64,000 nt of DNA from Sphingomonas pseudosanguinis (GTDB taxonomy: Bacteria; Pseudomonadota; Alphaproteobacteria; Sphingomonadales; Sphingomonadaceae): positions 26,215 to 90,214 of the forward strand of contig NZ_JACIDH010000013.1 of assembly GCF_014196255.1 (NCBI RefSeq). Reading direction: 5' to 3'. The notes under the pieces were generated by a model. The model searched no databases. It saw only the letters and a list, made by a program, of their open reading frames with translations, and had not been told where the DNA came from. Both the position numbers and the translations under genes were made by a program. This document shows, piece after piece, positions 19,175 to 28,251 of the stretch (its first letter is position 1; each line of letters begins with the position of its first letter).

Positions 19175-19506
19175 CAGACGAGCACTCCGCCGCCGAACGA
19201 GAAGAACGACAGGAAGAAGGAGCTGGCGGCAAAGGCGATCGACAGGCCGAAGACGATCTGAACGAGCCTGCGGAAGCCGCCGGAGGTGTCGCCGAAGGCG
19301 AGGGTCAGCCCGGTGACGATGATGATGATGACGGCGATGATCTTGGCGACCGGGCCTTCGATCGATTCCAGGATCGACTGGAGCGGTGCTTCCCACGGCA
19401 TCGAGGAGCCGGAGGCATGCGCGGCCGAGGTGAACATCAGGCTCAGGGAAACGGCGGCGGTCGCGTTGGCCATAGTGCGGCAGCCGCGCGAGAGAGTGCG
19501 GATCAT
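19174..19506 (-). CDS. trbC: TrbC, VirB2-like pilin
   Basis: 110 residues. A signal-peptide-like N-terminus (MANATAAVSLSLMFTSAAHA) is followed by a mature pilin of two hydrophobic helices separated by a short polar loop with GDTSGGFRR, as in VirB2/TrbC. The start overlaps the trbB stop by four bases. An ATG twelve codons downstream (MANATAAV) is an alternative start, because signal peptides normally begin close to the hydrophobic core. Confidence 0.92.
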   Translation of the reverse strand: MIRTLSRGCRTMANATAAVSLSLMFTSAAHASGSSMPWEAPLQSILESIEGPVAKIIAVIIIIVTGLTLAFGDTSGGFRRLVQIVFGLSIAFAASSFFLSFFSFGGGVLV

Positions 19507-20486
19507 GACAGGTCTCCTGTTGGGTTGGGGTTGGCCGGACGGATGCTGTAGTCGCCGTCGGGGCCGAGCCCTTCGACGCGAGTAAGTTCGGCAAGGCGGC
19601 GCGCGGAGCCGCGGCCGGAGAGGACAGCGACGAGGTCGATGGTCTCCGCGATCAGCGCGCGCGGGACCGTGATGACGGCTTCCTGGATGAGTTGTTCGAG
19701 GCGGCGCAGCGCCCCGATGCCGGTGCCGGCATGGATGGTGCCGATGCCGCCAGGGTGGCCGGTGCCCCAGGCCTTGAGGAGATCGAGCGCCTCGGCGCCG
19801 CGCACCTCGCCGATGGGGATGCGATCGGGGCGCAGGCGCAGTGAGGAGCGGACCAGTTCGGAGAGTGTTGCGATGCCATCTTTCGTCCGCATGGCGACGA
19901 GGTTGGGCGCTGCGCATTGAAGTTCGCGCGTATCCTCGATGATGACGACCCGATCCGTAGACTTCGCCACCTCGGCGAGGAGCGCGTTGGTGAGCGTGGT
20001 CTTGCCTGTCGACGTTCCGCCGGCGACGAGGATGTTGGCGCGTGAGGCGACGGCGCTGCGGAGTATCGCGGCCTGGTCGGCGGACATGATGCCCGCGGCG
20101 ACATAGGCGTCGAGCATGAAAACCGCGACGGCGGGCTTGCGGATCGCGAAGGCGGGTGCGGCGACGACGGGTGGCAGCAAGCCTTCGAAGCGCTCGCCGG
20201 TTTCAGGCAGCTCGGCGGAGACACGCGGACTGCGCGGATGCACCTCGACCCCGACATGGTGGGCGACCAGACGCACGATGCGTTCGCCATCGGCGGCCGA
20301 CATCCGCTCTCCCGTATCGGCGAGCCCCTCGGACAGCCGGTCCACCCACAGGCGCCCATCCGGGTTCAGCATGATCTCGACGACAGCGGGATCTTCGAGC
20401 AGATGGGCGATGGTCGACCCGAGTGCGGTGCGCAGCATGCGCGCCCCGCGTGCGAATGCCTCCGGCTTCTGGTTGATCGTGGTCAT
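19503..20486 (-). CDS. trbB: TrbB, VirB11-like secretion ATPase, first gene of the trb operon
   Basis: 327 residues with Walker A GGTSTGKT at 156-163 and the Asp box ([13 protein letters not shown]), plus the His-box region ([17 protein letters not shown]). This is a hexameric traffic ATPase on the cytoplasmic face, needed for pilus biogenesis. It is the promoter-proximal gene of a ten-gene transcript running to DUF2274, with a 167-base intergenic region upstream. Confidence 0.95.
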   Translation of the reverse strand: MTTINQKPEAFARGARMLRTALGSTIAHLLEDPAVVEIMLNPDGRLWVDRLSEGLADTGERMSAADGERIVRLVAHHVGVEVHPRSPRVSAELPETGERFEGLLPPVVAAPAFAIRKPAVAVFMLDAYVAAGIMSADQAAILRSAVASRANILVAGGTSTGKTTLTNALLAEVAKSTDRVVIIEDTRELQCAAPNLVAMRTKDGIATLSELVRSSLRLRPDRIPIGEVRGAEALDLLKAWGTGHPGGIGTIHAGTGIGALRRLEQLIQEAVITVPRALIAETIDLVAVLSGRGSARRLAELTRVEGLGPDGDYSIRPANPNPTGDLS

Positions 20487-20519
20487 CTCGCCCCACTTTC
20501 TCGCGGGGCCGAAAAGGCG

Positions 20520-20536
20520 GTCCCCGGATCGGGGAC
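20520..20536. promoter_or_regulatory. Palindrome upstream of trbB, candidate operator
   Basis: GTCCCCG-GAT-CGGGGAC is a perfect seven-base inverted repeat 34 bases before the trbB start, in the only sizeable gap (20487-20653) between the RHH gene and the trb operon. It could be an operator for transfer-gene control, or a hairpin ending the traG/RHH transcript; there is no T-tract. Confidence 0.4.
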
Positions 20537-20653
20537 GATTAAAAGAGCCCTGAATCAGGCCAGTTCAACAAGTATCGCTCGTCGTAGTGGTGTGGCGTGT
20601 AAATACAGGCGAACGGCGGCGGCGCGCTGATCTTGATCCGGCGATATCAGCTT

Positions 20654-21103
20654 CTATGAAGCGGTCTTTTTCTCGCCCGCCGGCGCCTCGCCGACATCTT
20701 CGACGATCTCCTGTCTGAGCTTCGGCCCCTGCGCCAAACGGCGTCCGAGCGCGGTGATGAAGGCCTCATAGCGCTTTCCGGACATTGCCCGCGCCGCCTG
20801 AGCGGCAGGTTCGGGAAGCGCCGGCGTGGTAGTCAGCCAGAACCGGACGAACACGGCCATGGTTTCGACACTGATGCCGACATCGCGCTCGATGCGCATC
20901 AGGCGGCGATCGATCTGGTCGAGCCGTTTGGCGACCACCGCCTCCCGCCGCTGCGCGTCGTCCGGCGACAGAAAGGAGGCGATGGCGGCTTCGGCGATCA
21001 GGGAGAGCGATTGCTCGCGGCGCGCGGCGAAGTCGGAGAGCATCGCCATGACATCGGGATCGAGATAGACCGAGATCTGCGCCTTCTTCTTGCGTCCGGC
21101 CAT
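20654..21103 (-). CDS. CopG/ribbon-helix-helix family protein
   Basis: 149 residues. The N-terminus AQISVYLDPDVMAMLSDFAARREQSLSLIAEAAIASFL is a ribbon-helix-helix DNA-binding motif. A longer helical C-terminus follows (RRLMRIERDVGISVETMAVFVRFWL). It lies four bases after traG on the same strand. In this ICE class the RHH gene between traG and trbB is thought to be a transfer regulator or relaxosome accessory; either could involve the palindrome just downstream. Confidence 0.8.
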   Translation of the reverse strand: MAGRKKKAQISVYLDPDVMAMLSDFAARREQSLSLIAEAAIASFLSPDDAQRREAVVAKRLDQIDRRLMRIERDVGISVETMAVFVRFWLTTTPALPEPAAQAARAMSGKRYEAFITALGRRLAQGPKLRQEIVEDVGEAPAGEKKTAS

Positions 21104-21107
21104 GGCG

Positions 21108-23093
21108 CTACAGCTCCATGCCGTCGTTGGGATCGAGCGAAACCTGGTGAGCGACGCCCCGCATGACGCGGGTCAGCCGCTGATTGCGGGTTGCTTCGTC
21201 CTGGGTATCGTCGGGCAGTTCGATCTCGAACTCATTGTCGATCGGCGTCTTCTTCTCGATGGGCGTCAGCCGATTGAGTTCGGGCTGGTGACGCCGCTCG
21301 GACTCGGTCGGATCGTCATCGGGGCCGATCGGTGGGGCCGCGGCATCGCTCGCCTCGGGGCGCGCTGGCGTCGGCAGCTTGCTCCAATCGTCTGGCCGAC
21401 CTTCGGCGGGTCGTTCCAGTTTGGGGGGCGGCAGGATGCGCTCCTTGAAGCGGATGTCTTCGTAGTAGCGCGCCTTCTTTGCGCGGATGGGCGGCGTGCC
21501 AGCGACCATGACGATCTCATCGGTGGGAGGAAGCTGCATGATCTCGCCCGGGGTCAGGAGCTGACGCGCGGTTTCCGAGCGCGATACCATCAGGTGGCCG
21601 AGCCAGGGCGAGAGCCGGTGGCCGGCATAGTTCTTCATCGCCTTCATCTCGGTGGCGGTGCCAAGTGCATCGGAAACGCGTTTGGCGGTGCGTTCGTCGT
21701 TGGTGGCGAAGGAAACGCGCACATGGCAGTTGTCGAGGATGGAGTTGTTCGGCCCGTAGGCCTTCTCGATCTGGTTCAGCGACTGGGCGATCAGAAAGCT
21801 CTTGAGGCCGTAACCCGCCATGAAGGCCAGGGCGGATTCGAAGAAGTCGAGCCGGCCGAGCGCGGGAAATTCATCGAGCATGAGCAGCAGCCGATGACGA
21901 CCGGCCTTGGCCTGTAGATCCTCGGTTAGGCGCCGCCCGACTTGGTTGAGGATCAAGCGGATCAGCGGCTTGGTGCGGTTGATGTCGGACGGCGGGACAA
22001 CGAGATAGAGCGTGGCCGGGCGCTTGCCGCCCACCATGTCGGTGATCCGCCAGTCGCAGCGCCGCGTCACCTCGGCGACGACGGGATCGCGGTAGAGGCC
22101 GAGAAATGACATGGCGGTGCTGAGCACACCGGAGCGTTCGTTGTCCGACTTGTTGAGGAGTTCGCGCGCGGCGCTGGCGATGACCGGGTGCGGCCCGGCG
22201 TCGCCGAGATGGCTGGTCTTCATCATGGCCGCGAGGGTCGACTCGATCGGCCGCTTCGGATCGGAGAGGAAGGCCGCGACGCCGGCGAGCGTCTTGTCGT
22301 CCTCGGCGTAGAGGACGTGCAGGATCGCGCCGACTAGCAGCGCGTGACTGGTCTTTTCCCAGTGATTGCGCTTTTCGAGGCTGCCCTCGGGATCGACGAG
22401 GATGTCGGCGATATTCTGGACGTCGCGGACCTCCCATTCGCCGCGGCGCACCTCGAGCAAGGGATTGTAGGCCGAGGATTTCGGATTGGTCGGATCGAAC
22501 AGCAGGACGCGGCCATGCCGGGCGCGAAAGCCTGCGGTAAGCTGCCAGTTCTCTCCCTTGATGTCGTGGACGATGGCCGAGCCTGGCCAGGTCAGGAGAG
22601 AGGGTACGACCAGACCGACGCCCTTGCCCGATCGTGTCGGTGCAAAGCACAGCACATGCTCCGGCCCATCGTGGCGGAGGTATGCGCGTTCGTAGCGGCC
22701 CAGCACCACCCCGTCAGCGCCGAGCAGCCCGGCCGCCTTCACTTCTCCCTTCTCGGCCCACCGCGCCGAGCCGTAGGTCTCGGCGTTCTTCGCCTCGCGA
22801 GCGCGCCAGACCGACATGCCGATCGCGACGGCTATGGCGATGAAGCCGCCCGACGCCGCGATCATCCCGCCCTCGGCGAAGATGTCCGGGGCGTAGGCTT
22901 CGTAGAAGTACCACCACCAGAAGAGCGCAGGCGGATAGTAGATCGGCACCCCCGCCAGAACGAACCAGGGCGAACCGAGCTGAGCCTGGAAGCCAAGGCT
23001 CCACGCGACATATTGGGTTGCCGCCCAGGTGGTGATCAGGATGATCAGAAAGACGACGGTAATCTGCCCCCAGAGGATTTTGGTCGCGGACAT
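21108..23093 (-). CDS. traG: TraG, VirD4-like type IV coupling protein
   Basis: 661 residues. Two N-terminal transmembrane helices (about 8-28 and 78-96) precede a soluble hexameric ATPase domain with Walker A APTRSGKG at 151-158 and Walker B LLLMLDEFPALG. Conserved coupling-protein segments include DIKGENWQLTAGFR and FLIAQSLNQI. It docks the relaxase-DNA complex to the Trb channel. A 26-base gap separates it from the relaxase gene upstream, so they are probably co-transcribed. Confidence 0.95.
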   Translation of the reverse strand: MSATKILWGQITVVFLIILITTWAATQYVAWSLGFQAQLGSPWFVLAGVPIYYPPALFWWWYFYEAYAPDIFAEGGMIAASGGFIAIAVAIGMSVWRAREAKNAETYGSARWAEKGEVKAAGLLGADGVVLGRYERAYLRHDGPEHVLCFAPTRSGKGVGLVVPSLLTWPGSAIVHDIKGENWQLTAGFRARHGRVLLFDPTNPKSSAYNPLLEVRRGEWEVRDVQNIADILVDPEGSLEKRNHWEKTSHALLVGAILHVLYAEDDKTLAGVAAFLSDPKRPIESTLAAMMKTSHLGDAGPHPVIASAARELLNKSDNERSGVLSTAMSFLGLYRDPVVAEVTRRCDWRITDMVGGKRPATLYLVVPPSDINRTKPLIRLILNQVGRRLTEDLQAKAGRHRLLLMLDEFPALGRLDFFESALAFMAGYGLKSFLIAQSLNQIEKAYGPNNSILDNCHVRVSFATNDERTAKRVSDALGTATEMKAMKNYAGHRLSPWLGHLMVSRSETARQLLTPGEIMQLPPTDEIVMVAGTPPIRAKKARYYEDIRFKERILPPPKLERPAEGRPDDWSKLPTPARPEASDAAAPPIGPDDDPTESERRHQPELNRLTPIEKKTPIDNEFEIELPDDTQDEATRNQRLTRVMRGVAHQVSLDPNDGMEL

Positions 23094-23119
23094 CGCAGCG
23101 TTCCTTTCTTGTTGGGTGG

Positions 23120-24859
23120 TTAGAGGCCGAGGCCGCGCTTGCGACCGAAGCTCCAGTCGACGCCGCCGTCGGCGCGCGCGACGCCGGAGACGTGTTTGCC
23201 GAGATGCTTGTCGAGGGACGGCGACCAGGGCACGAGCTGGAAACCGAGGCCGTCATCGATCATGGCGAAGCGGCCGGATGCGAGCGCAAGGCGCTGGCGA
23301 TAGGCGCCGGCGACATATTCGCCGTTTCCCGCTGGCTTGAACGGCTGGCCGGTTTCGGAGCTGAGTTTGTCGGCTACGGCGTCCAGTTCGCGGCGGCGGA
23401 GTGTGTCGATCAGATTGCGGGCGAAGGTGATGCGCTGCCCCTGGCGATCGGCAAGACCTTCGCCAATCAGATGGTCGGCGCGGCGCTGCATCGCCTCCCG
23501 GACCTCGGCGCCGAATCCACCCTCCGACATGGCGACCGGCTCGCGGGCGATGGCCTGCCGGTCGAGCCACGTCGCGCCGGTCGCGCTTACCTGCTGCTTA
23601 AGATCTAGGTCTGATCGGATGGCGATCGCCACGCGGCGATCACCGCGCGAATCTTCATAGGTACGCAGTTCGACGATTGATCCCGGTCGGCTGTCACCGG
23701 CGGCGTCGAGATGCGGCAGCCTGATGTGATGCGTCCTGCCGTCCACGCCGTCGACGACGGCGTAGGCCGTCCCCTTCAGCTCGTCGTCGAGGCCGCGCGT
23801 GACCAGTCGGCCGATGACCGGCACGTCGAGGCTTTCGCCGGCCAGGACATAGTTCGTCGATCCGCGCTCGATGCCGTGCTCGACCAATGCGCGGTGCATG
23901 CGCTTGATGATGTCACCGCGCAGCCCAAGTTCGCGCAGCACCGTCTCGGCCTCGGACTTGATGATCCATTGCCCTGGGCCGACCTGTTCGGCGACGCCGA
24001 GCACCTCCAGCCTGCGCAGCCGCCCGACTTTCAGTGCATGGAACTCGTCGGGCTGGCGGTCGGCGTCCGGGGCAAGATCAATGACGCCCGATTTTCCAGC
24101 ATCGCGGACAAGCTGCCGGTCGAGCTGCGTCCAGCGTTCTGCCCCGATCTGGCTTTCGAGGGTCCGGCGGATGTCGAGATCGCTGCGCGGTCCCAGTTCC
24201 CGCGTGATGAGGTCGCGCGCCCGGTCGCGCATCCCTTCCTTGATGTAGTCGCGGGAGATCACGAGATCCTGGCCGTCGTCGCGGACGCCGCGCACGATCA
24301 GGTGGACGTGCGGATGAGCGGTGTTCCAGTGATCGACCCCGACCCAGTCGAGCTGCGTGTCCAGATCCTTCTCCATTTGGCTGACCAGATCGCGGGTGAA
24401 GGACTTCAGGTCCGACATCTCCGCAGCGTCGTCGGGCGAGACGATGAAACGGAAGTGATGGCGGTCCTCCTCGCACCGTTCGGCGAAGACCCGGCCGTCA
24501 GCATCCTCGTTCCCCGATCCGAACAGCCGCGCCTTTTCTCCGTCACGGGTGACGCCGTCGCGGCGGAGGTAGTCGAGATGGGTGCCGAGGGGGGCGGCGC
24601 GGGCGCTATGCCGAACGACGCGGGCCTTGATGACCGCGCCGCGCGTGCGCGCGGTGATGAAGCGGTTCGCCTGGATGCTGGCGCGCTGGCCACGGCCGAA
24701 GCGGGAGCGATTGGCGGAGACGATGCGCCCGGAACGCGAGATGCCGCCGCCCGCTTTCTTTGCTGCGGCGAGGGCCTGGGCAATGAAGGGCCGGGCCGAC
24801 TGGGCGCAGGCCGAGCGGATGCGCCCAGGCCGAACGCGGAACTCATGGTCATCGGCCAT
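23120..24859 (-). CDS. VirD2-like relaxase with DUF3363 domain
   Basis: 579 residues from the ATG at 24859 (MADDHEFRVRPGR); the longer open frame upstream would cover the oriT-like region. The N-terminal half is a MOBP/VirD2 relaxase: a candidate catalytic Tyr in HLDYLRRDG (about Tyr97) and the metal-binding histidine triad HPHVH at 182-186. The C-terminal half is DUF3363. It should nick one strand at oriT and pilot it through TraG. A matching nic-like core lies about 150 bases upstream. This relaxase type is the one found in ICEMlSym-like elements. Confidence 0.93.
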   Translation of the reverse strand: MADDHEFRVRPGRIRSACAQSARPFIAQALAAAKKAGGGISRSGRIVSANRSRFGRGQRASIQANRFITARTRGAVIKARVVRHSARAAPLGTHLDYLRRDGVTRDGEKARLFGSGNEDADGRVFAERCEEDRHHFRFIVSPDDAAEMSDLKSFTRDLVSQMEKDLDTQLDWVGVDHWNTAHPHVHLIVRGVRDDGQDLVISRDYIKEGMRDRARDLITRELGPRSDLDIRRTLESQIGAERWTQLDRQLVRDAGKSGVIDLAPDADRQPDEFHALKVGRLRRLEVLGVAEQVGPGQWIIKSEAETVLRELGLRGDIIKRMHRALVEHGIERGSTNYVLAGESLDVPVIGRLVTRGLDDELKGTAYAVVDGVDGRTHHIRLPHLDAAGDSRPGSIVELRTYEDSRGDRRVAIAIRSDLDLKQQVSATGATWLDRQAIAREPVAMSEGGFGAEVREAMQRRADHLIGEGLADRQGQRITFARNLIDTLRRRELDAVADKLSSETGQPFKPAGNGEYVAGAYRQRLALASGRFAMIDDGLGFQLVPWSPSLDKHLGKHVSGVARADGGVDWSFGRKRGLGL

Positions 24860-24869
24860 GAGGCGAGCC

Positions 24870-25020
24870 CACAATGTGCGAAAAAGTGCGTAGATACAAT
24901 GCACTGGGCCTGCGGCGCACATTGCCCAAAAGCATGACAATGTGCGCGGCGCGCCAGAAATTCCTGCAAAAACAACCGCCCGACCGCCGCACAATGTGCG
25001 CCCTTTTATCCTGCCATCGT
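24870..25020. other. oriT: Candidate origin of transfer (oriT) with repeat cluster
   Basis: The intergenic region directly upstream of the relaxase carries four copies of a motif built on GCACAATGTGC (five-base arms around one central base): 24870-24880, 24916-24924 (inverted), 24937-24947 and 24989-25001. Six bases after the last copy is TATCCTG-C (25007-25014), which fits the IncP/MOBP nic consensus YATCCTG/Y; cleavage would fall between 25013 and 25014. The relaxase is of the matching family. Repeats next to nic usually bind relaxosome or accessory proteins and may also repress the relaxase promoter. Confidence 0.6.
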
Positions 25021-25105
25021 TCGGTTGTTGTGCCTGCCTCTCTCCCTTGCGCCCTCCATGTTACGCTAGGGCGCGACCGGCTGCGACGGATGCTGGACGG
25101 GCTCA

Positions 25106-25882
25106 TCACGGCGTTTCCGGGTCGGAGCGAGCGACAACAAGGGGCGTGTCCAGCGTTTCGGCTGGATCGGATGCGCGCGCCGTGACCGGGGGCCGGCGAT
25201 CGTCCGTATGTGCGTTACCCGGTCGTGAAACGACAGAACGCGCGTCAATGGACCGCACGACGAACAGCGGCGCCTCACGCCAATCTGGGGTGGGTGGCGG
25301 TGTGTTGGACGGTGAGCCGGATGGCGACGCCCCGCTGAGTTGCGGAGCGAGGAACGCGATGTAGGCGCGCGTTTCAGCAGGCAGCGCGCGGCCTGTCCGC
25401 AGATAGGCATCGTAGCGGGCAGGTCCGGCATTATAGGCACCCAGCATCGCCGGGACATCGCCGTAACGGTCAAACATTTCGCGCAGATAGGCAGCGCCTG
25501 CGAGAATATTGTCGCGCGGATCGTAGGGATCATGACCGAGGCCATAGCGGGTGCGCAAACCCGCCCAGGTGCCGGGCATGATCTGCATCAGCCCCATCGC
25601 ACCGGCCGATGATATGGCCCGCACATCGCCCGCGCTTTCGGCGCGCTTGACGGCGACGATCCAGAGTTCGGGAATGCCGAAGCGCCGCGAAGCTTCCGCG
25701 ACGAAGGCGGCGTGGGGTTCGGCTGATGTCGTGCCCAAAGCGGGTGACGTTTGCGCGATAGCGCCGCCGGCCGTGCTGGTGGCGACGATCAGGCCGGAAA
25801 GGAGAAGGATAGCCATGCGCCGGGCGGATCGAGGCCGCCCGAGCGCACTCCGCCGGCTCGTCGATGATCGGCGAGCAGACAT
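25106..25882 (-). CDS. Lytic transglycosylase (VirB1/TrbN-like)
   Basis: 258 residues. A signal sequence starts near residue 23 (MAILLLSGLIVATSTAGGAIA), preceded by an Arg-rich extension. The first ATG was chosen because an AAGGA lies eight bases before it; the second (25816) is possible. The SLT domain shows catalytic Glu82 (VKRAESAGD), then SSAGAMGLMQIMPGTW and GAYNAGPARYDAYL. It opens local gaps in peptidoglycan for the conjugation channel. It starts three bases after the DUF736 stop. Confidence 0.9.
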   Translation of the reverse strand: MSARRSSTSRRSALGRPRSARRMAILLLSGLIVATSTAGGAIAQTSPALGTTSAEPHAAFVAEASRRFGIPELWIVAVKRAESAGDVRAISSAGAMGLMQIMPGTWAGLRTRYGLGHDPYDPRDNILAGAAYLREMFDRYGDVPAMLGAYNAGPARYDAYLRTGRALPAETRAYIAFLAPQLSGASPSGSPSNTPPPTPDWREAPLFVVRSIDARSVVSRPGNAHTDDRRPPVTARASDPAETLDTPLVVARSDPETP

Positions 25883-25885
25883 CGA

Positions 25886-26221
25886 TCAGTCCTTCTCGCC
25901 GCGATCGCGCGGGCGCGACCAGTGCAGCGACCAGGACGTTTTGTCGTCACCGTTCTGGAAGAGGTTGGCGCGGATCGGCTGCGGGAGTGTGGGATCGTCG
26001 AGCTGGATCGAGACGAACGCGCCGGCTTTGTCGCTGGAGCGTTTCCAGCCAGCGCCAATCTCCGGGCCGTCCTCGCCCTCGGCATGAACACGATAGTCCG
26101 GCGCGTTCTCGGTATCGCTCGGCTCGGCCGCTACCACGGCGACCGTGATGTTGAGACTTAGCGTGCGAATGCGCCCGTCATAGCCAGTCTTCAGCTTCGT
26201 GAACTCTCCGATCTGTGTCAT
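25886..26221 (-). CDS. DUF736 protein, first copy
   Basis: 111 residues beginning MTQIGEFTKLKTGYDGRIRTLSLN, the DUF736 signature. It ends with the typical beta-rich segment PIRANLFQNGDDKTSWSLHWSRP. A second DUF736 gene lies at 31668-31994; the two are clearly paralogous. DUF736 genes are hallmarks of these ICEs and related plasmids. Function is unknown; small beta-rich folds of this type are often nucleic-acid binding. Confidence 0.85.
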   Translation of the reverse strand: MTQIGEFTKLKTGYDGRIRTLSLNITVAVVAAEPSDTENAPDYRVHAEGEDGPEIGAGWKRSSDKAGAFVSIQLDDPTLPQPIRANLFQNGDDKTSWSLHWSRPRDRGEKD

Positions 26222-26289
26222 GCGAGACTCCTGTCGATTGTGCTGCGGTGATGAAATCGGCGGCGGTGGGAATGCCGCTGGTCGCGCGC

Positions 26290-26835
26290 TCACCGCGTCG
26301 GCGCGCGCCATTCGAAGCGGCCGTTGCCTTCCTCGTCGGTCCACAGCGGGGCCGCGCGGCCGATGATCTGCTTGGTGGAGGTCAGGCCGAAGTAGCGACC
26401 ATCGAGGCTGTCGGGGACCTGCCAGTTCATGAGGAAGACTTCGCCGGTCGGAATGCGGCGGCAGCCCTGCCAGACGGGCAGGTCGCGGCCCGCGCGATCA
26501 CGTTCCCGCGCTTCACCCATCTCGGCGCCATCGACGGTGATGGTGAGGTTCGCGCGGCAAACCGTCTGCCCGGCGGTGCCGAGGATGTGCTTCAATAGCG
26601 GTACGCCTTTGGGCAGATAGCCGCGTTCGGCGAGGAAGGCGGCGAGCGGCTCGGGCGCATCGACGGCGACGAGGTCGGTGACTTCGAATGGGCCGTCGGA
26701 GTCGATTATGTAGAGCCCGACCGGCGCGCTGGCCGATGCGTTCCATAGGAGCTTGATCGGTATCGGCGTGAGCGCCGGATACGCAACGCCCATCGTGGCG
26801 AGCGCCATCGTGAGGATGAGGCCGGGCCGCGTCAC
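26290..26835 (-). CDS. traF: TraF, S26-family conjugal transfer peptidase
   Basis: 181 residues from a GTG start at 26835 that overlaps the DUF2840 stop (GTGA). It is a signal-peptidase-like serine protease: one N-terminal membrane helix, catalytic Ser36 in SAPVGLY, and catalytic Lys82 in LLKHILG, followed by GEVFLMNW and SLDGRYFGL. TraF proteins process the TrbC pilin, in the RP4 case into a cyclic form. The larger open frame upstream is an overprint of DUF2840. Confidence 0.9.
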   Translation of the reverse strand: MTRPGLILTMALATMGVAYPALTPIPIKLLWNASASAPVGLYIIDSDGPFEVTDLVAVDAPEPLAAFLAERGYLPKGVPLLKHILGTAGQTVCRANLTITVDGAEMGEARERDRAGRDLPVWQGCRRIPTGEVFLMNWQVPDSLDGRYFGLTSTKQIIGRAAPLWTDEEGNGRFEWRAPTR

Positions 26836-27353
26836 AGCATGACCCTGGTGCGCAGCAGGAAGGCGCGATGCTGCGCGGGCGTGTAGGTCTGAGGTTGATG
26901 ACCTGCCGCCAGGCGGTTGTGGACATGACGCCAGTGATCCGGCGCAGCCGTGTCCGCGTCGATGCCGATCGCCTCGATGCCATCGATATGCCGGAGGACG
27001 CTTTCGACCTTCGGCCAGCCGTCGATTTTCAGCAGGATTTCGCCGCCTGGGCGCACGAAAGGTAGCGTTTGGTGCGGTTCGCCCGGCTCGATCGCGCGCA
27101 CGATGTCGATGCGAGAACTGACCGTGCCGAAGTCGTTGGCCGTCCATCGGACGAAGGCGAATATTGTATTGGGCCGGAACGAGACGACACGCCGCCGGCG
27201 GTCGATGATCTGTTCGCGCGCTTCACGGCCGAACCTGATCCAGTATTCGATCTTTTGCTCGACCCATGTCAGCTCGACATGGGTCAGGTCGTCGCGAGGA
27301 CGTGCTGACGGCATCGCGCCGCCGCTCGCGTGGGGAGCCGCGATGCCGGTCAT
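26832..27353 (-). CDS. DUF2840 protein
   Basis: 173 residues from the ATG at 27353, which overlaps the preceding RHH stop (ATGA). Conserved features include LTHVELTWVEQKIEYWIRFGREA, RRRVVSFRPNTIFAFVRWTANDFGT and the C-terminal TYTPAQHRAFLLRT. DUF2840 is found between parA and traF in this ICE class. There is no signal peptide or membrane segment. Role unknown, presumably DNA processing or replication. Confidence 0.82.
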   Translation of the reverse strand: MTGIAAPHASGGAMPSARPRDDLTHVELTWVEQKIEYWIRFGREAREQIIDRRRRVVSFRPNTIFAFVRWTANDFGTVSSRIDIVRAIEPGEPHQTLPFVRPGGEILLKIDGWPKVESVLRHIDGIEAIGIDADTAAPDHWRHVHNRLAAGHQPQTYTPAQHRAFLLRTRVML

Positions 27354-27601
27354 GAGGGATCTCCTTCGGTTGGCGGGAACTCGCGCGCGAGCAACGCGCG
27401 CAGCATGTCGGCGACGGTGACGCCGCGACCGAAGGCGGCGATCTTGATCCTGCCGCGCAATTCGGGTGTCACGTCGATGGTTAGCCGGGCGGTGAACGCG
27501 CTTGCATCGATCGTGCGCGGAGCAGTGTCGGCGCCCCTGATCCATCGATCGGGATCGGCAGGGCGCGCTGCGAAGCCGCGACGGGTGGATCGCTCGGTCA
27601 T
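27350..27601 (-). CDS. Ribbon-helix-helix protein next to ParA, probable centromere-binding partner
   Basis: 83 residues with a basic N-terminus and a C-terminal RHH-like unit (FTARLTIDVTPELRGRIKIAAFGRGVTVADMLRALLAREFP). The start overlaps the parA stop by four bases, and its own stop overlaps DUF2840 by four. Small RHH proteins encoded directly after ParA commonly serve as ParB-type centromere binders, so this pair probably partitions the excised element. That role is inferred from position and motif. Confidence 0.7.
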   Translation of the reverse strand: MTERSTRRGFAARPADPDRWIRGADTAPRTIDASAFTARLTIDVTPELRGRIKIAAFGRGVTVADMLRALLAREFPPTEGDPS

Positions 27602-28251
27602 GGAGCGCTCCTGCCGATGGGAAGACGCAGCAGTTCGTCGGCGAGCGCCGCGATTTCGCGCGCGGCCAATGTCGCATCGTCGCGTTCGGCGACCAGACGG
27701 CCCGTCTGCGCCGCGGCGGCAAAGGCGACACGCTGGCCGATGGTGGCGGCGAGGAGCGCCGGGTCGTGCTCCGCCAGCACCTCGGCCGTCTCGCGGGCAA
27801 GGATGGTGCGCGCGTCGCAGCGGTTCAGCACGAAGCGGGCGACAAGCTCGGGGCGGTAGATGCGCGCCTCGCCCAGAAGCACCAGCATCTCCGCCGACGC
27901 CCAGCCATCGAGCGGTGACGGCTGCACGGGGATCAGCACGAGGTCGGCGGCGAGGAGCGCCGAGCGCATCAGGCCCGCGACGCGCGGCGGGCCGTCGATG
28001 ATGATGTGATCGACGCACTTCGCCAGTTCCGGCGCTTCGCGGTGGAGCGTGTCACGGGCCAGGCCGACGACGCCGAAGCGGCGCGGCAGGCCGCTACGGC
28101 TGCGCTGCTCGGACCAGTCGAGCGCCGAGCCTTGCGGGTCCGCATCGATCAGGGTGACTCGCTTGCCGCGTCCGGCGAGTTCGCCGGCGAGGTTGAGCGC
28201 CAGCGTCGTCTTGCCGACACCGCCTTTCTGATTGAGCAGCGCGACGATCAT
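27598..28251 (-). CDS. parA: ParA-family partition ATPase
   Basis: 217 residues starting MIVALLNQKGGVGKTTLALN: deviant Walker A KGGVGKTT at 9-16. The A' region TLIDADPQGSALDWSEQR and Walker B region HIIIDGPPRVAGLM are clear. This size is typical of type Ib ParA proteins. It overlaps the repA stop and the RHH start by four bases each. It should segregate the circular or replicating form of the ICE. Confidence 0.92.
   Translation of the reverse strand: MIVALLNQKGGVGKTTLALNLAGELAGRGKRVTLIDADPQGSALDWSEQRSRSGLPRRFGVVGLARDTLHREAPELAKCVDHIIIDGPPRVAGLMRSALLAADLVLIPVQPSPLDGWASAEMLVLLGEARIYRPELVARFVLNRCDARTILARETAEVLAEHDPALLAATIGQRVAFAAAAQTGRLVAERDDATLAAREIAALADELLRLPIGRSAP

Noticed and set aside
23711..24937. 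408-residue open frame opposite the relaxase
   Set aside because: Antisense shadow; the relaxase has the HPHVH motif and correct context.
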